From: Chitinophaga pinensis
Lineage (GTDB): Bacteria; Bacteroidota; Bacteroidia; Chitinophagales; Chitinophagaceae
Assembly: GCF_007896845.1 (NCBI RefSeq)
Contig: NZ_VOHS01000030.1
Span: 1 to 64,000, forward strand
Direction of reading: 5' to 3'
Length of the DNA: 64,000 nt
This document shows positions 37,564 to 46,125 of this stretch, piece by piece. The notes under the pieces are model-generated. The model had not been told where the DNA came from, searched no databases, and saw only the letters and a program-made list of their open reading frames with translations. Position 1 is the stretch's first letter, and each line of letters opens with the position of its first letter. Made by a program: the position numbers and the translations under genes.

Positions 37564-39106
37564 ATTTGTACAACAACAGGCCGGCAAACTGCTGGAGCAA
37601 ACGTTGCAACATATCGGGCTAACATTTATTTCTTTATTAATAGCCGTCGTTATCGGTGTACCGCTGGGCATACTGATCACGCGCAGAAAGAAGCTGGCAG
37701 GTAGCATATTAGGTATTGCAGGTGTCCTGCAGACGATACCCAGTATTGCCCTACTCGGTTTTATGATCCCTCTACTGGGTATCGGCGCAAAACCAGCGAT
37801 CGTGGCGCTCTTTCTCTATGCATTGCTGCCCATTATCAGAAATACCTATACCGGTATTCTGCAGGTAGATCCTACTGTCATTGACGCGGCAACAGGTATG
37901 GGAATGAGTCAGCGACAACTATTGCTGAAAGTACAACTACCACTCGCCATGCCGGTGATACTGGCAGGCATACGTACCGCCACTGTGATCAATGTTGGTG
38001 TAGCAACACTGGCCGCGTATATCGCAGCCGGTGGATTAGGTGAATTCATCTTCGGTGGCATCGCGCTTAATAATACCAATATGATACTGGCCGGCGCTAT
38101 TCCGGCTGCCTTATTGGCTATCTTATTTGATGCCGGTGTGGCACGCCTGCAAAAACTACGGATGCGGAGCGTCAAAACGGCATTGTACATCTTACCTTTT
38201 TTATTGCTCATCTTATCGTCATTTTATCTGATTCCAGCCGCTTATGGCAGTAGCCTCGTAGCAGGTTTTACACCTGAATTCATGGGGCGGAAAGATGGAA
38301 ATCTGGGCTTAAAACAGGTATACGGACTCAATATGCGCACCGTCGTGATCAGCGATATGATCATGTACAAAGCAGCTTACGAGAAAACACTGGACGTGAT
38401 CAGCGGGAGCAGTACAGATGGCAGGGTAAAAGCATTTGACCTTCAGGTGCTGGAAGATGACAAGCATATTTTCCCGCCTTACTATGCAGCCCCCATTGTG
38501 CGGCAGGCTACACTTGATAAGTATCCGGAACTTGCACCGGCATTAAATAAACTATCTGGTATAATTAATGATAGTGTAATGACTGAACTGAACTACAGGG
38601 TAGATCATCTCAAACAGGATCCTGCACTTGTAGCCGGTGATTTTTTAAAAGCTAAAGGATTATTACAGCCAGCCAGAAAAGGCGCTAAAGGAACGGTTGT
38701 CATCGGCGCCAAAATATTCGGCGACGGCTACATTCTTGCCAATATGTATAAACTGCTGGTAAACGGATATACTGACCTCGAAGCAGTCACAAAAACCGGC
38801 CTCGGAGGCACTAAAATCTGTTTTGATGCACTCACCAATGGCCAGATAGACCTTTACCCGGAATATACCGGCACCGGTTTACTGGTCATTCTGCAAGCGG
38901 ACAAATCTGTTATCGATACCCTTATCGCAGATAAGCAAAAGGTATATGACTACGTCTCTGAAGCGTTTATGCAACAGTACCAGATCAGGTGGTTACCTCC
39001 TATTGGCTTCAACAATACTTATGCATTAATGATGCGCAAACAGCAGGCAACTGAACTGCATATCACATCTATATCAGATCTAAAGGAATATTTACAGCAT
39101 CACTAA
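37538..39106 (+). CDS. egtU: Fused permease and substrate-binding protein (EgtU-like)
   Basis: This 522-residue fusion has residues ~15-225 as a BPD_transp_1 permease with five or six helices and the EAA-type loop (VIDAATGMGMSQRQLLLKVQLPLAMP). Residues ~245-522 are an OpuAC-type substrate-binding domain (GTVVIGAKIFGDGYILANMYKLL, LGGTKICFDALTNGQIDLYPEYTGTGL). The fusion is the layout of EgtU, the ergothioneine importer described in Streptococcus and Helicobacter, and also of some OpuC/choline systems. The next gene is egtB, 12 bp away, which favours ergothioneine. Binding-pocket residues were not checked against a structure. Confidence 0.85.
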   Translation: MEDQPGFPEFVQQQAGKLLEQTLQHIGLTFISLLIAVVIGVPLGILITRRKKLAGSILGIAGVLQTIPSIALLGFMIPLLGIGAKPAIVALFLYALLPIIRNTYTGILQVDPTVIDAATGMGMSQRQLLLKVQLPLAMPVILAGIRTATVINVGVATLAAYIAAGGLGEFIFGGIALNNTNMILAGAIPAALLAILFDAGVARLQKLRMRSVKTALYILPFLLLILSSFYLIPAAYGSSLVAGFTPEFMGRKDGNLGLKQVYGLNMRTVVISDMIMYKAAYEKTLDVISGSSTDGRVKAFDLQVLEDDKHIFPPYYAAPIVRQATLDKYPELAPALNKLSGIINDSVMTELNYRVDHLKQDPALVAGDFLKAKGLLQPARKGAKGTVVIGAKIFGDGYILANMYKLLVNGYTDLEAVTKTGLGGTKICFDALTNGQIDLYPEYTGTGLLVILQADKSVIDTLIADKQKVYDYVSEAFMQQYQIRWLPPIGFNNTYALMMRKQQATELHITSISDLKEYLQHH

Positions 39107-39118
39107 CCACGAAGGTAT

Positions 39119-40270
39119 ATGCAATTGAAAAATGATTTTAACACCGTGCGGAAAAGGTCCATGCATATCTGCGCGCCCTTGAAAACAGAGGACTATGTGG
39201 TTCAACCTGTCGTTGATGTGAGTCCGCCGAAATGGCATCTGGGACACACCACCTGGTTCTTCGAAACATTTCTGCTAAAGCCGCATTTTCCGGGTTACAA
39301 AGAATTTGATCCGAACTATAATTTCGTATTCAACAGTTACTATGAAACAGTAGGCGCCCGCGTAATACGTACAGACAGAGGAAATCTGAGCCGCCCCGCA
39401 GTAGAAGACGTGATGCGTTACCGCGAACACGTCGATAAAGCCATGCAGGCATTACTTGATACACCTTTGTCAGAGGAAATGAAGACACTTGTTGTACTGG
39501 GCCTGAATCACGAAGAACAACATCAGGAACTATTGTATACTGACATCAAGTTCATATTGGGTCATAACCCATTGATGCCGGCTTACTCTGATACCGCAGT
39601 TGACAACTATATCGCACCTGCTACAGATAAACCATTTGTAGACATGGAAGCAGGCCTCTACGATATCGGTTACAAAGGAGATGGTTTCTGCTTTGACAAT
39701 GAATTAGGCAGACATACCGTATATCTCCAGCCGTATAGCATTGCGGCTCAACTGGTGACCAACGGAGAATACCTTGCATTCATGGAAGCAGGCGGTTATA
39801 CGGACTTCCGTCACTGGCATGCAGAAGGCTGGGACTGGGTAAAGAAAAATGAAGTAAAAGCCCCCCTCTACTGGCATCATGTTGACGGGAAATGGCAACA
39901 TTATAACTGGCAGGGACTACAACCGGTAAATGAAAATGATCCTGTTTGTCACATCAGCTATTATGAAGCCACCGCCTACGCCGCATGGAAAGGGTTCCGT
40001 CTGCCGACTGAATTTGAATGGGAAGCAGCATCGGCACAATTTTCCTGGGGACAAAGATGGGAATGGACAGAGAGTGCCTACCTTCCTTATCCGGGCTTTG
40101 TAAAAGCCCCCGGTGCCATTGGCGAATACAATGGTAAATTCATGGTCAGTCAGATGGTACTGCGTGGCGGTTCGGAAGTCACCCCTCCCAATCATAGCCG
40201 CGCTACTTACCGGAACTTCTTCCATCCTTCACTGAGATGGCAGTTTACCGGTATCAGACTGGCAAAATAA
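39119..40270 (+). CDS. egtB: Ergothioneine biosynthesis sulfoxide synthase EgtB
   Basis: This 383-residue iron enzyme joins hercynine to a thiol donor (cysteine or gamma-glutamylcysteine) with oxygen. The DinB-like N-terminal half carries the three iron ligands H43 (WHLGHTTWFFE), H131 and H135 (LNHEEQHQELL). The C-terminal half is the FGE-sulfatase/C-type-lectin domain (RLPTEFEWEAAS, QMVLRGGS, HSRATYRNFF). It lies between the transporter and egtD. No EgtA, EgtC or EgtE gene is in the window, so the last C-S cleavage step must be done by an enzyme coded elsewhere. Confidence 0.94.
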   Translation: MQLKNDFNTVRKRSMHICAPLKTEDYVVQPVVDVSPPKWHLGHTTWFFETFLLKPHFPGYKEFDPNYNFVFNSYYETVGARVIRTDRGNLSRPAVEDVMRYREHVDKAMQALLDTPLSEEMKTLVVLGLNHEEQHQELLYTDIKFILGHNPLMPAYSDTAVDNYIAPATDKPFVDMEAGLYDIGYKGDGFCFDNELGRHTVYLQPYSIAAQLVTNGEYLAFMEAGGYTDFRHWHAEGWDWVKKNEVKAPLYWHHVDGKWQHYNWQGLQPVNENDPVCHISYYEATAYAAWKGFRLPTEFEWEAASAQFSWGQRWEWTESAYLPYPGFVKAPGAIGEYNGKFMVSQMVLRGGSEVTPPNHSRATYRNFFHPSLRWQFTGIRLAK

Positions 40271-40299
40271 ATTAATCTCATTACTCTAATCATAACATT

Positions 40300-41292
40300 A
40301 TGGCCACCACCTCTGTAATGCATACGGTATTAGTTCCTGTTAAACAGGACCAGCAGGAGATCTTTTTACAGGATGTGATCCGCGGACTCAGTGCAAAAAA
40401 CAAGTACCTGGACTCCAAATATTTTTATGATGCCGAGGGCGACCGCCTTTTCCAGGAGATCATGCGTTGTCATGAATACTATCCGACCAACTGCGAAATG
40501 GAAATATTGCAGGAGCAATCTGCTGCCATCAGCCAGACGATCCTCTCCTATACACATCGCTTTGACGTAGTAGAACTGGGAGCAGGAGATGCCACAAAAT
40601 CCATACACCTGCTCAGGGAATTACTGAACACAGGAAAAGACTTTACCTACTACCCTGTCGATATATCCGGCAACGTGATCAGCCAGCTGGAACAATCATT
40701 ACCAGCCCAGCTACCGGCACTGAAAGTGCATGGCCTGCACGGTGAATACTTTGACATGCTGCAGGAAGCAAACGTACTGTCTGATAAAAACAAGGTAATA
40801 CTCTGTATGGGCGGTAACATCGGTAATTTCACACCGGCAGAAGCAAGAAAATTTGCCCGTCAGTTAAGAAACTATCTGCAACCGGGAGATCTGGTAATGA
40901 TCGGATTTGATCTGAAAAAACATCCTCAGATCATACTGGACGCTTATAATGATAGTGCAGGCATTACGAAGGATTTTAACCTCAACCTGCTGAAGCGTAT
41001 TAACCGCGAACTGGGAGGTAATTTTGATATCACAAAGTTTGACCATTATCCGACTTACGATCCCGGTACAGGCGCCTGTAAAAGTTATCTGGTAAGCCTC
41101 GAAGCACAGGATGTAACTATCGGCGGACAAACATTTCACTTTGGTCTGCACGAATACATTTACATGGAAATCTCGCAAAAGTATGACCTCGAAACAACAG
41201 AGCAACTGGCAGTACAGTCAGGCTTTGAGACGGTCGCTAACTTCTTCGATAACCGTAAATGGTTTGCAGATAATATGTGGCTTTGCGTATAA
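40300..41292 (+). CDS. egtD: L-histidine N-alpha-methyltransferase EgtD
   Basis: This 330-residue SAM-dependent enzyme trimethylates histidine to hercynine, the first step of ergothioneine synthesis. It has the SAM-binding motif VVELGAGDATKS (91-102), the KNKYLDSKYFYDAEGDRLF opening of the family, CMGGNIGNF in the middle, and the C-terminal NFFDNRKWFADNMWLCV. It lies 30 bp after egtB and is the last gene of the run, ended by a strong hairpin. Length and motifs are normal and the gene is intact. Confidence 0.95.
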   Translation: MATTSVMHTVLVPVKQDQQEIFLQDVIRGLSAKNKYLDSKYFYDAEGDRLFQEIMRCHEYYPTNCEMEILQEQSAAISQTILSYTHRFDVVELGAGDATKSIHLLRELLNTGKDFTYYPVDISGNVISQLEQSLPAQLPALKVHGLHGEYFDMLQEANVLSDKNKVILCMGGNIGNFTPAEARKFARQLRNYLQPGDLVMIGFDLKKHPQIILDAYNDSAGITKDFNLNLLKRINRELGGNFDITKFDHYPTYDPGTGACKSYLVSLEAQDVTIGGQTFHFGLHEYIYMEISQKYDLETTEQLAVQSGFETVANFFDNRKWFADNMWLCV

Positions 41293-41306
41293 TGCAGAAA
41301 AAAATA

Positions 41307-41350
41307 AGCGGCTGTCTCGCCTCACTCAGGCGGACAGCCGCTTTCTTATT
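41307..41350. terminator. Terminator after egtD
   Basis: AGCGGCTGT pairs with ACAGCCGCT over an inner CGCC/GGCG stem (41307-41342), followed by TTCTTATTTT. A-rich sequence on the other side lets it serve the convergent DinB gene too. Confidence 0.8.
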
Positions 41351-41362
41351 TTAACCAATCTC

Positions 41363-41851
41363 CTACTTCCACGCGCCCAGCAGTCTTCTGAGCACAATGA
41401 TTTCGCCGGTATGATAACCTGTATGATCTACGATTAACATCGCCTCCCGCAACAAATGCTGTCCATCTCCATGCGCAAATGGTTTATACAGATCCACATC
41501 AGGGTCATTTAACAAGGCCACAAATTCTTTCAGATCGCTTTTAATCTGCGCCAGACTATGCTTCCATGCAGCATCGTCTTTAGGCGCTTTTTCCTTTGGC
41601 CAGTAATCATCCGGCCAGTTGGGAGAAGTATGCTTCGCATCACGCGAAAACTCCAATATATCCCACTGTGTAATGCGGATATGTTCTACCAGCTGCCAGA
41701 TACTATAAGGCATACCTGCAGGTACTTCTCCTCTGAGTGCAGCCGGCAGCCCCTTTACAGCATCCTCAAAGGTCGCATGTGCATGTCCGCCCGTAAGAAA
41801 CTGCTCCAGTGTCTTTACAATCTCTTTATCATGATTGCGGGTTGTAGTCAT
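41363..41851 (-). CDS. DinB-family metal-binding protein
   Basis: This 162-residue four-helix DinB/YfiT-type protein places the three metal His at LVEHIRI near 59 and in VDHTGYHTGEI near 146-150. Members include thiol S-transferases that use bacillithiol or mycothiol, and many uncharacterised proteins. It is convergent with egtD. That is suggestive because EgtB also has a DinB-like half, but there is no evidence that this protein works in the same pathway. It is divergent from the TetR gene. Confidence 0.85.
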   Translation of the reverse strand: MTTTRNHDKEIVKTLEQFLTGGHAHATFEDAVKGLPAALRGEVPAGMPYSIWQLVEHIRITQWDILEFSRDAKHTSPNWPDDYWPKEKAPKDDAAWKHSLAQIKSDLKEFVALLNDPDVDLYKPFAHGDGQHLLREAMLIVDHTGYHTGEIIVLRRLLGAWK

Positions 41852-41917
41852 ATCAAAGACAATTTTACGTGATAATAAATGTACACATACGCACCAAAAG
41901 AGTGCCAGTTGAAAATA

Positions 41918-41949
41918 TTTGCTTACTTACTTACAAGTAAGTAATTTTG
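41918..41949 (+). promoter_or_regulatory. tetR promoter with an internal palindromic operator
   Basis: TTTG (41918-41921), 20 bases, then TAATTTTG (41942-41949) matches the Bacteroidota promoter consensus. The spacer holds a perfect inverted repeat at 41923-41944: arms TTACTTACTT and AAGTAAGTAA around AC. A TetR dimer bound there would block RNA polymerase. The start of transcription would fall at or just before the ATG at 41956, so the message may be nearly leaderless. Confidence 0.65.
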
Positions 41950-41955
41950 TACTCT

Positions 41956-42516
41956 ATGCAGGATACCAAAGAGAAAATTGTCGCACTGGCAGATCAGCTG
42001 ATCAGAACCAAAGGATACAATGCCTTTAGTTATAAAGATATATCTGATCCTCTGGAGATAAAAAATGCCGCCATTCACTATCATTTTCCCACCAAAACCG
42101 ATCTGGGCATAGCGGTGGTAGACTTTGAAACCGAGCGCTTTAAGGAGCACACGGCCAAATGGTCGGGCATGCCGGAAGATAAACAGCTGAAACAGCTGTT
42201 TGAGACATTCAACAGAAAACATAAAGAGGGATTGGTTTGCCTGATGGGTACCCTGTCTCCTGACTACAAGACCTTCCCCGAACCTTTACAGGAAAAGGTC
42301 ACGGAAATGTCAACAGCCTTTGCAGACTGGACCTCTCAATGCCTCGAAAACGGTCGCAAAAAAGGATTCTTTGCGTTCGATGGCGATGCTTATGACAGGG
42401 CTTTGCTGGTGCTTAGTAATCTCCTTGCCTCGCTGCTGATGAGCAGGGTGATGGGACCAAAAACATATGGTAAAATAAGCGCTCAGTTATACAAAGACCT
42501 CCTGAAAAAAAATTAA
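41956..42516 (+). CDS. TetR/AcrR-family transcriptional regulator
   Basis: This 186-residue protein has a TetR N-terminal DNA-binding domain (KIVALADQLIRTKGYNAFSYKDISDPLEIKNAAIHYHFPTKTDL), with the usual YHFPTK in the recognition region, and an all-helical ligand domain. A 22-base palindrome lies inside its promoter, so it very likely represses itself. Possible targets are the divergent DinB gene and the fabF gene 120 bp downstream. A TTG at 41947 is in frame, but the ATG at 41956 fits the promoter position. Confidence 0.9.
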   Translation: MQDTKEKIVALADQLIRTKGYNAFSYKDISDPLEIKNAAIHYHFPTKTDLGIAVVDFETERFKEHTAKWSGMPEDKQLKQLFETFNRKHKEGLVCLMGTLSPDYKTFPEPLQEKVTEMSTAFADWTSQCLENGRKKGFFAFDGDAYDRALLVLSNLLASLLMSRVMGPKTYGKISAQLYKDLLKKN

Positions 42517-42636
42517 GCATTATCAGCTGAGAATTAAGAATTGTAAGTCTTCTATAATAATTCGCTGCCAATTCCGATCTCTTAATCCACGCAAAATGCT
42601 TCATTGATAATTTTTAATCTTAATTAAACAACATAC

Positions 42637-43890
42637 ATGCAAACACTTAAAAGAGCAGTCATCACCGGCCTTGGCGCACTTACTCCGATTGGCAACAACG
42701 TGGCTGATTTCTGGAACAACCTGATAGCAGGTAAGAGCGGAGCTGCGCGCATTACAAAGTTCAATCCGGATCCATTCAGAACGCAGTTTGCCTGTGAACT
42801 CAAGGACTACGATCCGACCAGTGTGCTGGACCGGAATGATATACGTAAGACAGATCCCTTCACACAATATGCATTGGTTGCAGCCCAACAGGCAGTAACT
42901 GATTCCGGACTTGATTTCTCAAAAATGGATCCGTTTGATAGTGGCGTGATCTGGGGTTCCGGACAGGGAGGTATGCTTACCTTCGAAGAACAGGTAAAGG
43001 AATATACAGTGGGCAATTATGTACCACGTTTCAACCCTTATTTCGTACCTAAACTGATCGCCAATATGGCGTCAGGCATGATCTCCATCCGCTTCGGATT
43101 GATGGGTATCAACTATACCACCGTATCAGCCTGTGCCACATCTAACACAGCGATCATGGATGCCCTCAACTATATCCGTCTTGGTAAGGCAAAAGTGATC
43201 ATTACAGGTGGTTCTGAAGCGCCAATTACCGAGGCTTCCGTAGGCGGCTTCTGCGCGATGAAAGCAATGTCTACCCGTAATGATGATCCGGCAACAGGTT
43301 CCAGACCGTTTGATACAGACAGAGACGGTTTTGTAATGGGTGAAGGCGCTGCGGCTCTGGTTGTGGAAGAATATGAACACGCAGTAGCCCGGGGCGCACA
43401 TATCTACGCTGAATTAGTAGGTGCTGCTATGACAGCAGATGCCTATCATATGACAGCAACACATCCTGAAGGAAAGGGCGCTTTACAGGGTATGAAACTG
43501 GCCCTGAAAGATGCAGACCTGCAACCCTCAGATGTTGATTATATGAATGCACATGCTACTTCTACGCCTGTAGGTGACCTGAGCGAACTGGCAGCCATCA
43601 GAAGCCTCTTTGGAGACGCTCCTGCGCATTTATCTATCAGTGCAACAAAATCCATGACAGGACACCTCCTTGGAGCTGCGGGCGCCATTGAAGCAATTGC
43701 TTCCATCCTCAGTATAAAAAATGGAATTATTCCGCCCACTATCAATACTACACAACTGGACCCTGCAATCCCGGCCGGATTACAGATTGTGCTGAAAGAT
43801 GCCATACAGAAGAAAGTACGTGTGGCAATGAGCAATACATTCGGTTTCGGAGGTCACAATGGTATTGTGGTATTCAAAGAAATAAACTGA
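42637..43890 (+). CDS. fabF: Beta-ketoacyl-ACP synthase II
   Basis: This 417-residue condensing enzyme of fatty acid elongation has the catalytic Cys166 in TVSACATSN, His in YMNAHATSTPVGD and His in SMTGHLLGAAGAIEA, and ends NTFGFGGHNGIVVFKEIN. Full length and intact. No acpP, fabD or fabG is adjacent, so this is probably an extra FabF (an aryl-polyene/flexirubin-type or special-purpose synthase is possible) rather than the housekeeping copy. That is inference from context. It follows the tetR gene on the same strand. Confidence 0.92.
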   Translation: MQTLKRAVITGLGALTPIGNNVADFWNNLIAGKSGAARITKFNPDPFRTQFACELKDYDPTSVLDRNDIRKTDPFTQYALVAAQQAVTDSGLDFSKMDPFDSGVIWGSGQGGMLTFEEQVKEYTVGNYVPRFNPYFVPKLIANMASGMISIRFGLMGINYTTVSACATSNTAIMDALNYIRLGKAKVIITGGSEAPITEASVGGFCAMKAMSTRNDDPATGSRPFDTDRDGFVMGEGAAALVVEEYEHAVARGAHIYAELVGAAMTADAYHMTATHPEGKGALQGMKLALKDADLQPSDVDYMNAHATSTPVGDLSELAAIRSLFGDAPAHLSISATKSMTGHLLGAAGAIEAIASILSIKNGIIPPTINTTQLDPAIPAGLQIVLKDAIQKKVRVAMSNTFGFGGHNGIVVFKEIN

Positions 43891-43903
43891 TCATTGATCA
43901 CCA

Positions 43904-44131
43904 CTATTTCCCTTTAAGGGGAGTGAGCAGCCCCGTAAGGCCGTTCAACTTTATCTCATAGACCGTCGCCAGTAACATCCCCAGTTTACCATCAGGAAAC
44001 CCCTTCCTCTGAAACCATTCCAGATACGAAACAGGCAGGTCGCACAGCAATACATCCTTGTATTTACCAAACGGCATTTTCATTGTTACCAGCTGCTGAA
44101 AAATTTCCCGGTCAGGTTGTGCGAATTCCAT
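43904..44131 (-). CDS. DUF3820 family protein
   Basis: This 75-residue protein has the DUF3820 core MPFGKYKDVLLCDLPVSYLEWFQ, KGFPDGKLGMLLATVYEIKLNGL, present as a small stand-alone protein in many proteobacteria and Bacteroidota. The start is set at the ATG at 44131, giving the usual family length; the open frame back to 44227 would add 32 residues without family likeness. It is convergent with fabF, 13 bp apart. Function unknown. Confidence 0.8.
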   Translation of the reverse strand: MEFAQPDREIFQQLVTMKMPFGKYKDVLLCDLPVSYLEWFQRKGFPDGKLGMLLATVYEIKLNGLTGLLTPLKGK

Positions 44132-44481
44132 GATTGATTGATTTAAAATCTTTTCCGGTCCCAAAGATAGGCGCAAAACACCGTGTGCCGAAAAAAGTTC
44201 ATTTATTTTTTCCATTTTCAAATCCATACTGCTAAGCTATACGTATGTACCAACATCAATTATAATATTTCTATATCTGTCTGATATAGCAGCATTTTTG
44301 GAGGGGACATTTTTTTTAACGGGACAATATTAAATGTGTTTTTGACAGCTTGTCATCAGCTGTATCTATCAGTATACTTCATCTATACTTATATAAAATC
44401 ATTCGTCTTTCTTTTCGTTTTGCAGTGTTGTAAACTTTTGATTAAACATCCCCCCAGAAGAGTGGTTATTTCAGAACATCC
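44132..44481. other. Gene-free stretch upstream of the PAS kinase
   Basis: This A/T-rich region has no open frame of coding character on either strand. It holds GATATAGCAGCATTTTTGGAGGGG-like low-complexity sequence and a partial promoter match (TTTTGCAG..., AACTTTTG near 44430). The terminator hairpin at its right end is listed separately. Confidence 0.4.
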
Positions 44482-44513
44482 GGTTACAGCCCTCTGTGGC
44501 TGTAACCTTTTTT
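44482..44513 (+). terminator. Terminator-like hairpin just upstream of the kinase start
   Basis: GGTTACAGCC pairs with GGCTGTAACC around CTCTGT, then comes TTTTTT. It ends 17 bases before the kinase ATG, and the ribosome-binding site AAGGAG lies between. No plus-strand gene ends nearby, since fabF stops 590 bases upstream. It could end a small RNA or act as an attenuator in the kinase leader. Confidence 0.65.
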
Positions 44514-44529
44514 ATGAAGTAAGGAGAGC

Positions 44530-45690
44530 ATGAACATGAACAGGAGAAGCGCACTACGTAAACGGCTTCAGGATACGGAACGACAATTACGCGCAGCCAG
44601 GTTGGAATTAAAACAAACCAGGGACAACTACCAGAACATGGTAGAGGAAGTGAAAGACTATGCCATATTGTTACTGGATATCGACGGTAACATCCTCAAC
44701 TGGAATAAAGGCGCCGAAAAGATCAAAGGATACACAAGCAGCGAAATCATCGGAAAAAACTTTCGCTTATTTTATACCGCACGGGACAGAGCCAGTCTGG
44801 TACCTGAACAACTGCTGCATGCAGCCGTAAAAGATGGACGGGTACAACATGAAGGATGGCGCGTAAGAAAAGATGGAGGACTCTTCTGGAGTAATGTCAC
44901 CATCACCGCCATGCATAACCGGGACGGACAGGTAACCGGCTTTCTTAAAATAACCCACGATCTCACAGAGAGGAGAATGGCAGAAGAAAACAGCCGCCTC
45001 TACACTGAAAAACTTGAAATAAAGAACAGCGAACTTGAACAATTCACTTATATTGCCTCGCATGACCTGCAGGAACCTTTGCGTTCTATCAGCAGCCTGG
45101 CAGAAATGATTACAGAACAATATCAGGGCAAACTGGACGAAACAGCAGATACCTACCTGCACTTTATCTTACAGTCCGTCAATCGCATGAGCCAGCTGAT
45201 CAAAGGACTGCTCGATTATTCCCGCCTGGGGAAAGCAGAACTGGATCCTCAGGTAGATTGTAATGTGATCATGGAAACAGTACTTGCTGACCTGCAATCA
45301 GCAATCAAAGACAGTAACGCAATCATTAACGTAAAACAGCTACCTGTACTGAGTGCTTACCCGATGGAACTGAAACTCCTGTTTCAGAACCTCATCAGTA
45401 ATGCGATCAAATTCAGAAAAAAGGATCAGCAACTGTATGTGAACGTTTCAGCCTGCCTGACCGATGACGGCTGGATCTTCGAATTTCAGGACAACGGCAT
45501 CGGGATAGATCAAAGATTCAGTGATAAGATCTTCGAAATCTTTCAACGCCTGCATAGTAAGTCAGCTTATGAAGGGACCGGCATTGGTCTCGCCCACTGT
45601 AAGAAGATTGTAGCGATGCATAATGGCAGGATCTGGGTTGACTCTATTCCCGGTGAAGGCAGCAGATTCTATTTTATTATTTCGGTATAA
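44530..45690 (+). CDS. PAS-domain sensor histidine kinase
   Basis: This soluble kinase of 386 residues has an N-terminal coiled coil (LRKRLQDTERQLRAARLELKQ), a PAS domain at about 35-155 (ILNWNKGAEKIKGYTSSEIIGKNF), HisKA with phospho-His in IASHDLQEPLRSISSL, and HATPase_c with NLISNAIKFR, DNGIGI and GTGIGLAHCKKI. The SHDLQEPLR form is that of phytochrome-like kinases. The ATG at 44530 follows an AAGGAG at good spacing. The receiver gene 21 bp downstream is its likely partner. No membrane segment, so the signal is internal. Confidence 0.92.
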   Translation: MNMNRRSALRKRLQDTERQLRAARLELKQTRDNYQNMVEEVKDYAILLLDIDGNILNWNKGAEKIKGYTSSEIIGKNFRLFYTARDRASLVPEQLLHAAVKDGRVQHEGWRVRKDGGLFWSNVTITAMHNRDGQVTGFLKITHDLTERRMAEENSRLYTEKLEIKNSELEQFTYIASHDLQEPLRSISSLAEMITEQYQGKLDETADTYLHFILQSVNRMSQLIKGLLDYSRLGKAELDPQVDCNVIMETVLADLQSAIKDSNAIINVKQLPVLSAYPMELKLLFQNLISNAIKFRKKDQQLYVNVSACLTDDGWIFEFQDNGIGIDQRFSDKIFEIFQRLHSKSAYEGTGIGLAHCKKIVAMHNGRIWVDSIPGEGSRFYFIISV

Positions 45691-45711
45691 CCAACCAACC
45701 AACAACCCGGC

Positions 45712-46125
45712 ATGAACAGGAAACTCAACTCCATTTTGCTCATCGAAGACGATGAAGCAACTAACTTTATTAATCAGATGGTGATTAAACGTCTGGATTG
45801 TACCGATCATGTACATGTGTCGTGGAACGGCGCAGACGCCCTCGATTACCTGAAAGGTTGTGTAGAACGGACAACCTGTCAACAACCAGAACTGATACTG
45901 CTGGACATCAATATGCCAGGCCTCAACGGCTGGGAATTTCTGGACGAATATGAAAAGCTCCAGCCAGCAGAAAAAGGAAAGATCGTTGTGGTAATGCTGA
46001 CCACTTCACTCAACCCCGAAGATAAACACAGAGCCAGTCTTAATCCCAGCGTTGCCGGTTTCAAAAACAAACCCCTTACTCCTTCCCTGATGAAAGAAAT
46101 CTTAAAACAATATTTTCCGCTATAG
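45712..46125 (+). CDS. Single-domain response regulator
   Basis: This 137-residue receiver-only protein has an acidic pair in LLIEDDEATNFIN, a phospho-Asp in LILLDINMPGLNGWEF, Thr in VMLTTSL and Lys in FKNKPLTP. The DEATNFI pattern is that of Rcp1-like receivers that partner with SHDLQEPLR kinases. It lacks an output domain, so it acts by protein-protein contact or as a phosphate shuttle. It overlaps the convergent hypothetical gene by six bases. Confidence 0.92.
   Translation: MNRKLNSILLIEDDEATNFINQMVIKRLDCTDHVHVSWNGADALDYLKGCVERTTCQQPELILLDINMPGLNGWEFLDEYEKLQPAEKGKIVVVMLTTSLNPEDKHRASLNPSVAGFKNKPLTPSLMKEILKQYFPL

Noticed and set aside
36577..39106. Glycine betaine/choline (OpuC) transporter as the primary call.
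   Set aside because: Family likeness allows it, but the permease-binding-protein fusion and direct continuation into egtB and egtD favour ergothioneine. Kept as the alternative.
41363..41851. DinB protein as a further ergothioneine enzyme.
   Set aside because: It is on the opposite strand behind a terminator and lacks the FGE-sulfatase half; proximity alone is weak.
44132..44529. A riboswitch upstream of the PAS kinase.
   Set aside because: Only a terminator hairpin is evident; no conserved aptamer core known to me could be traced in the leader.
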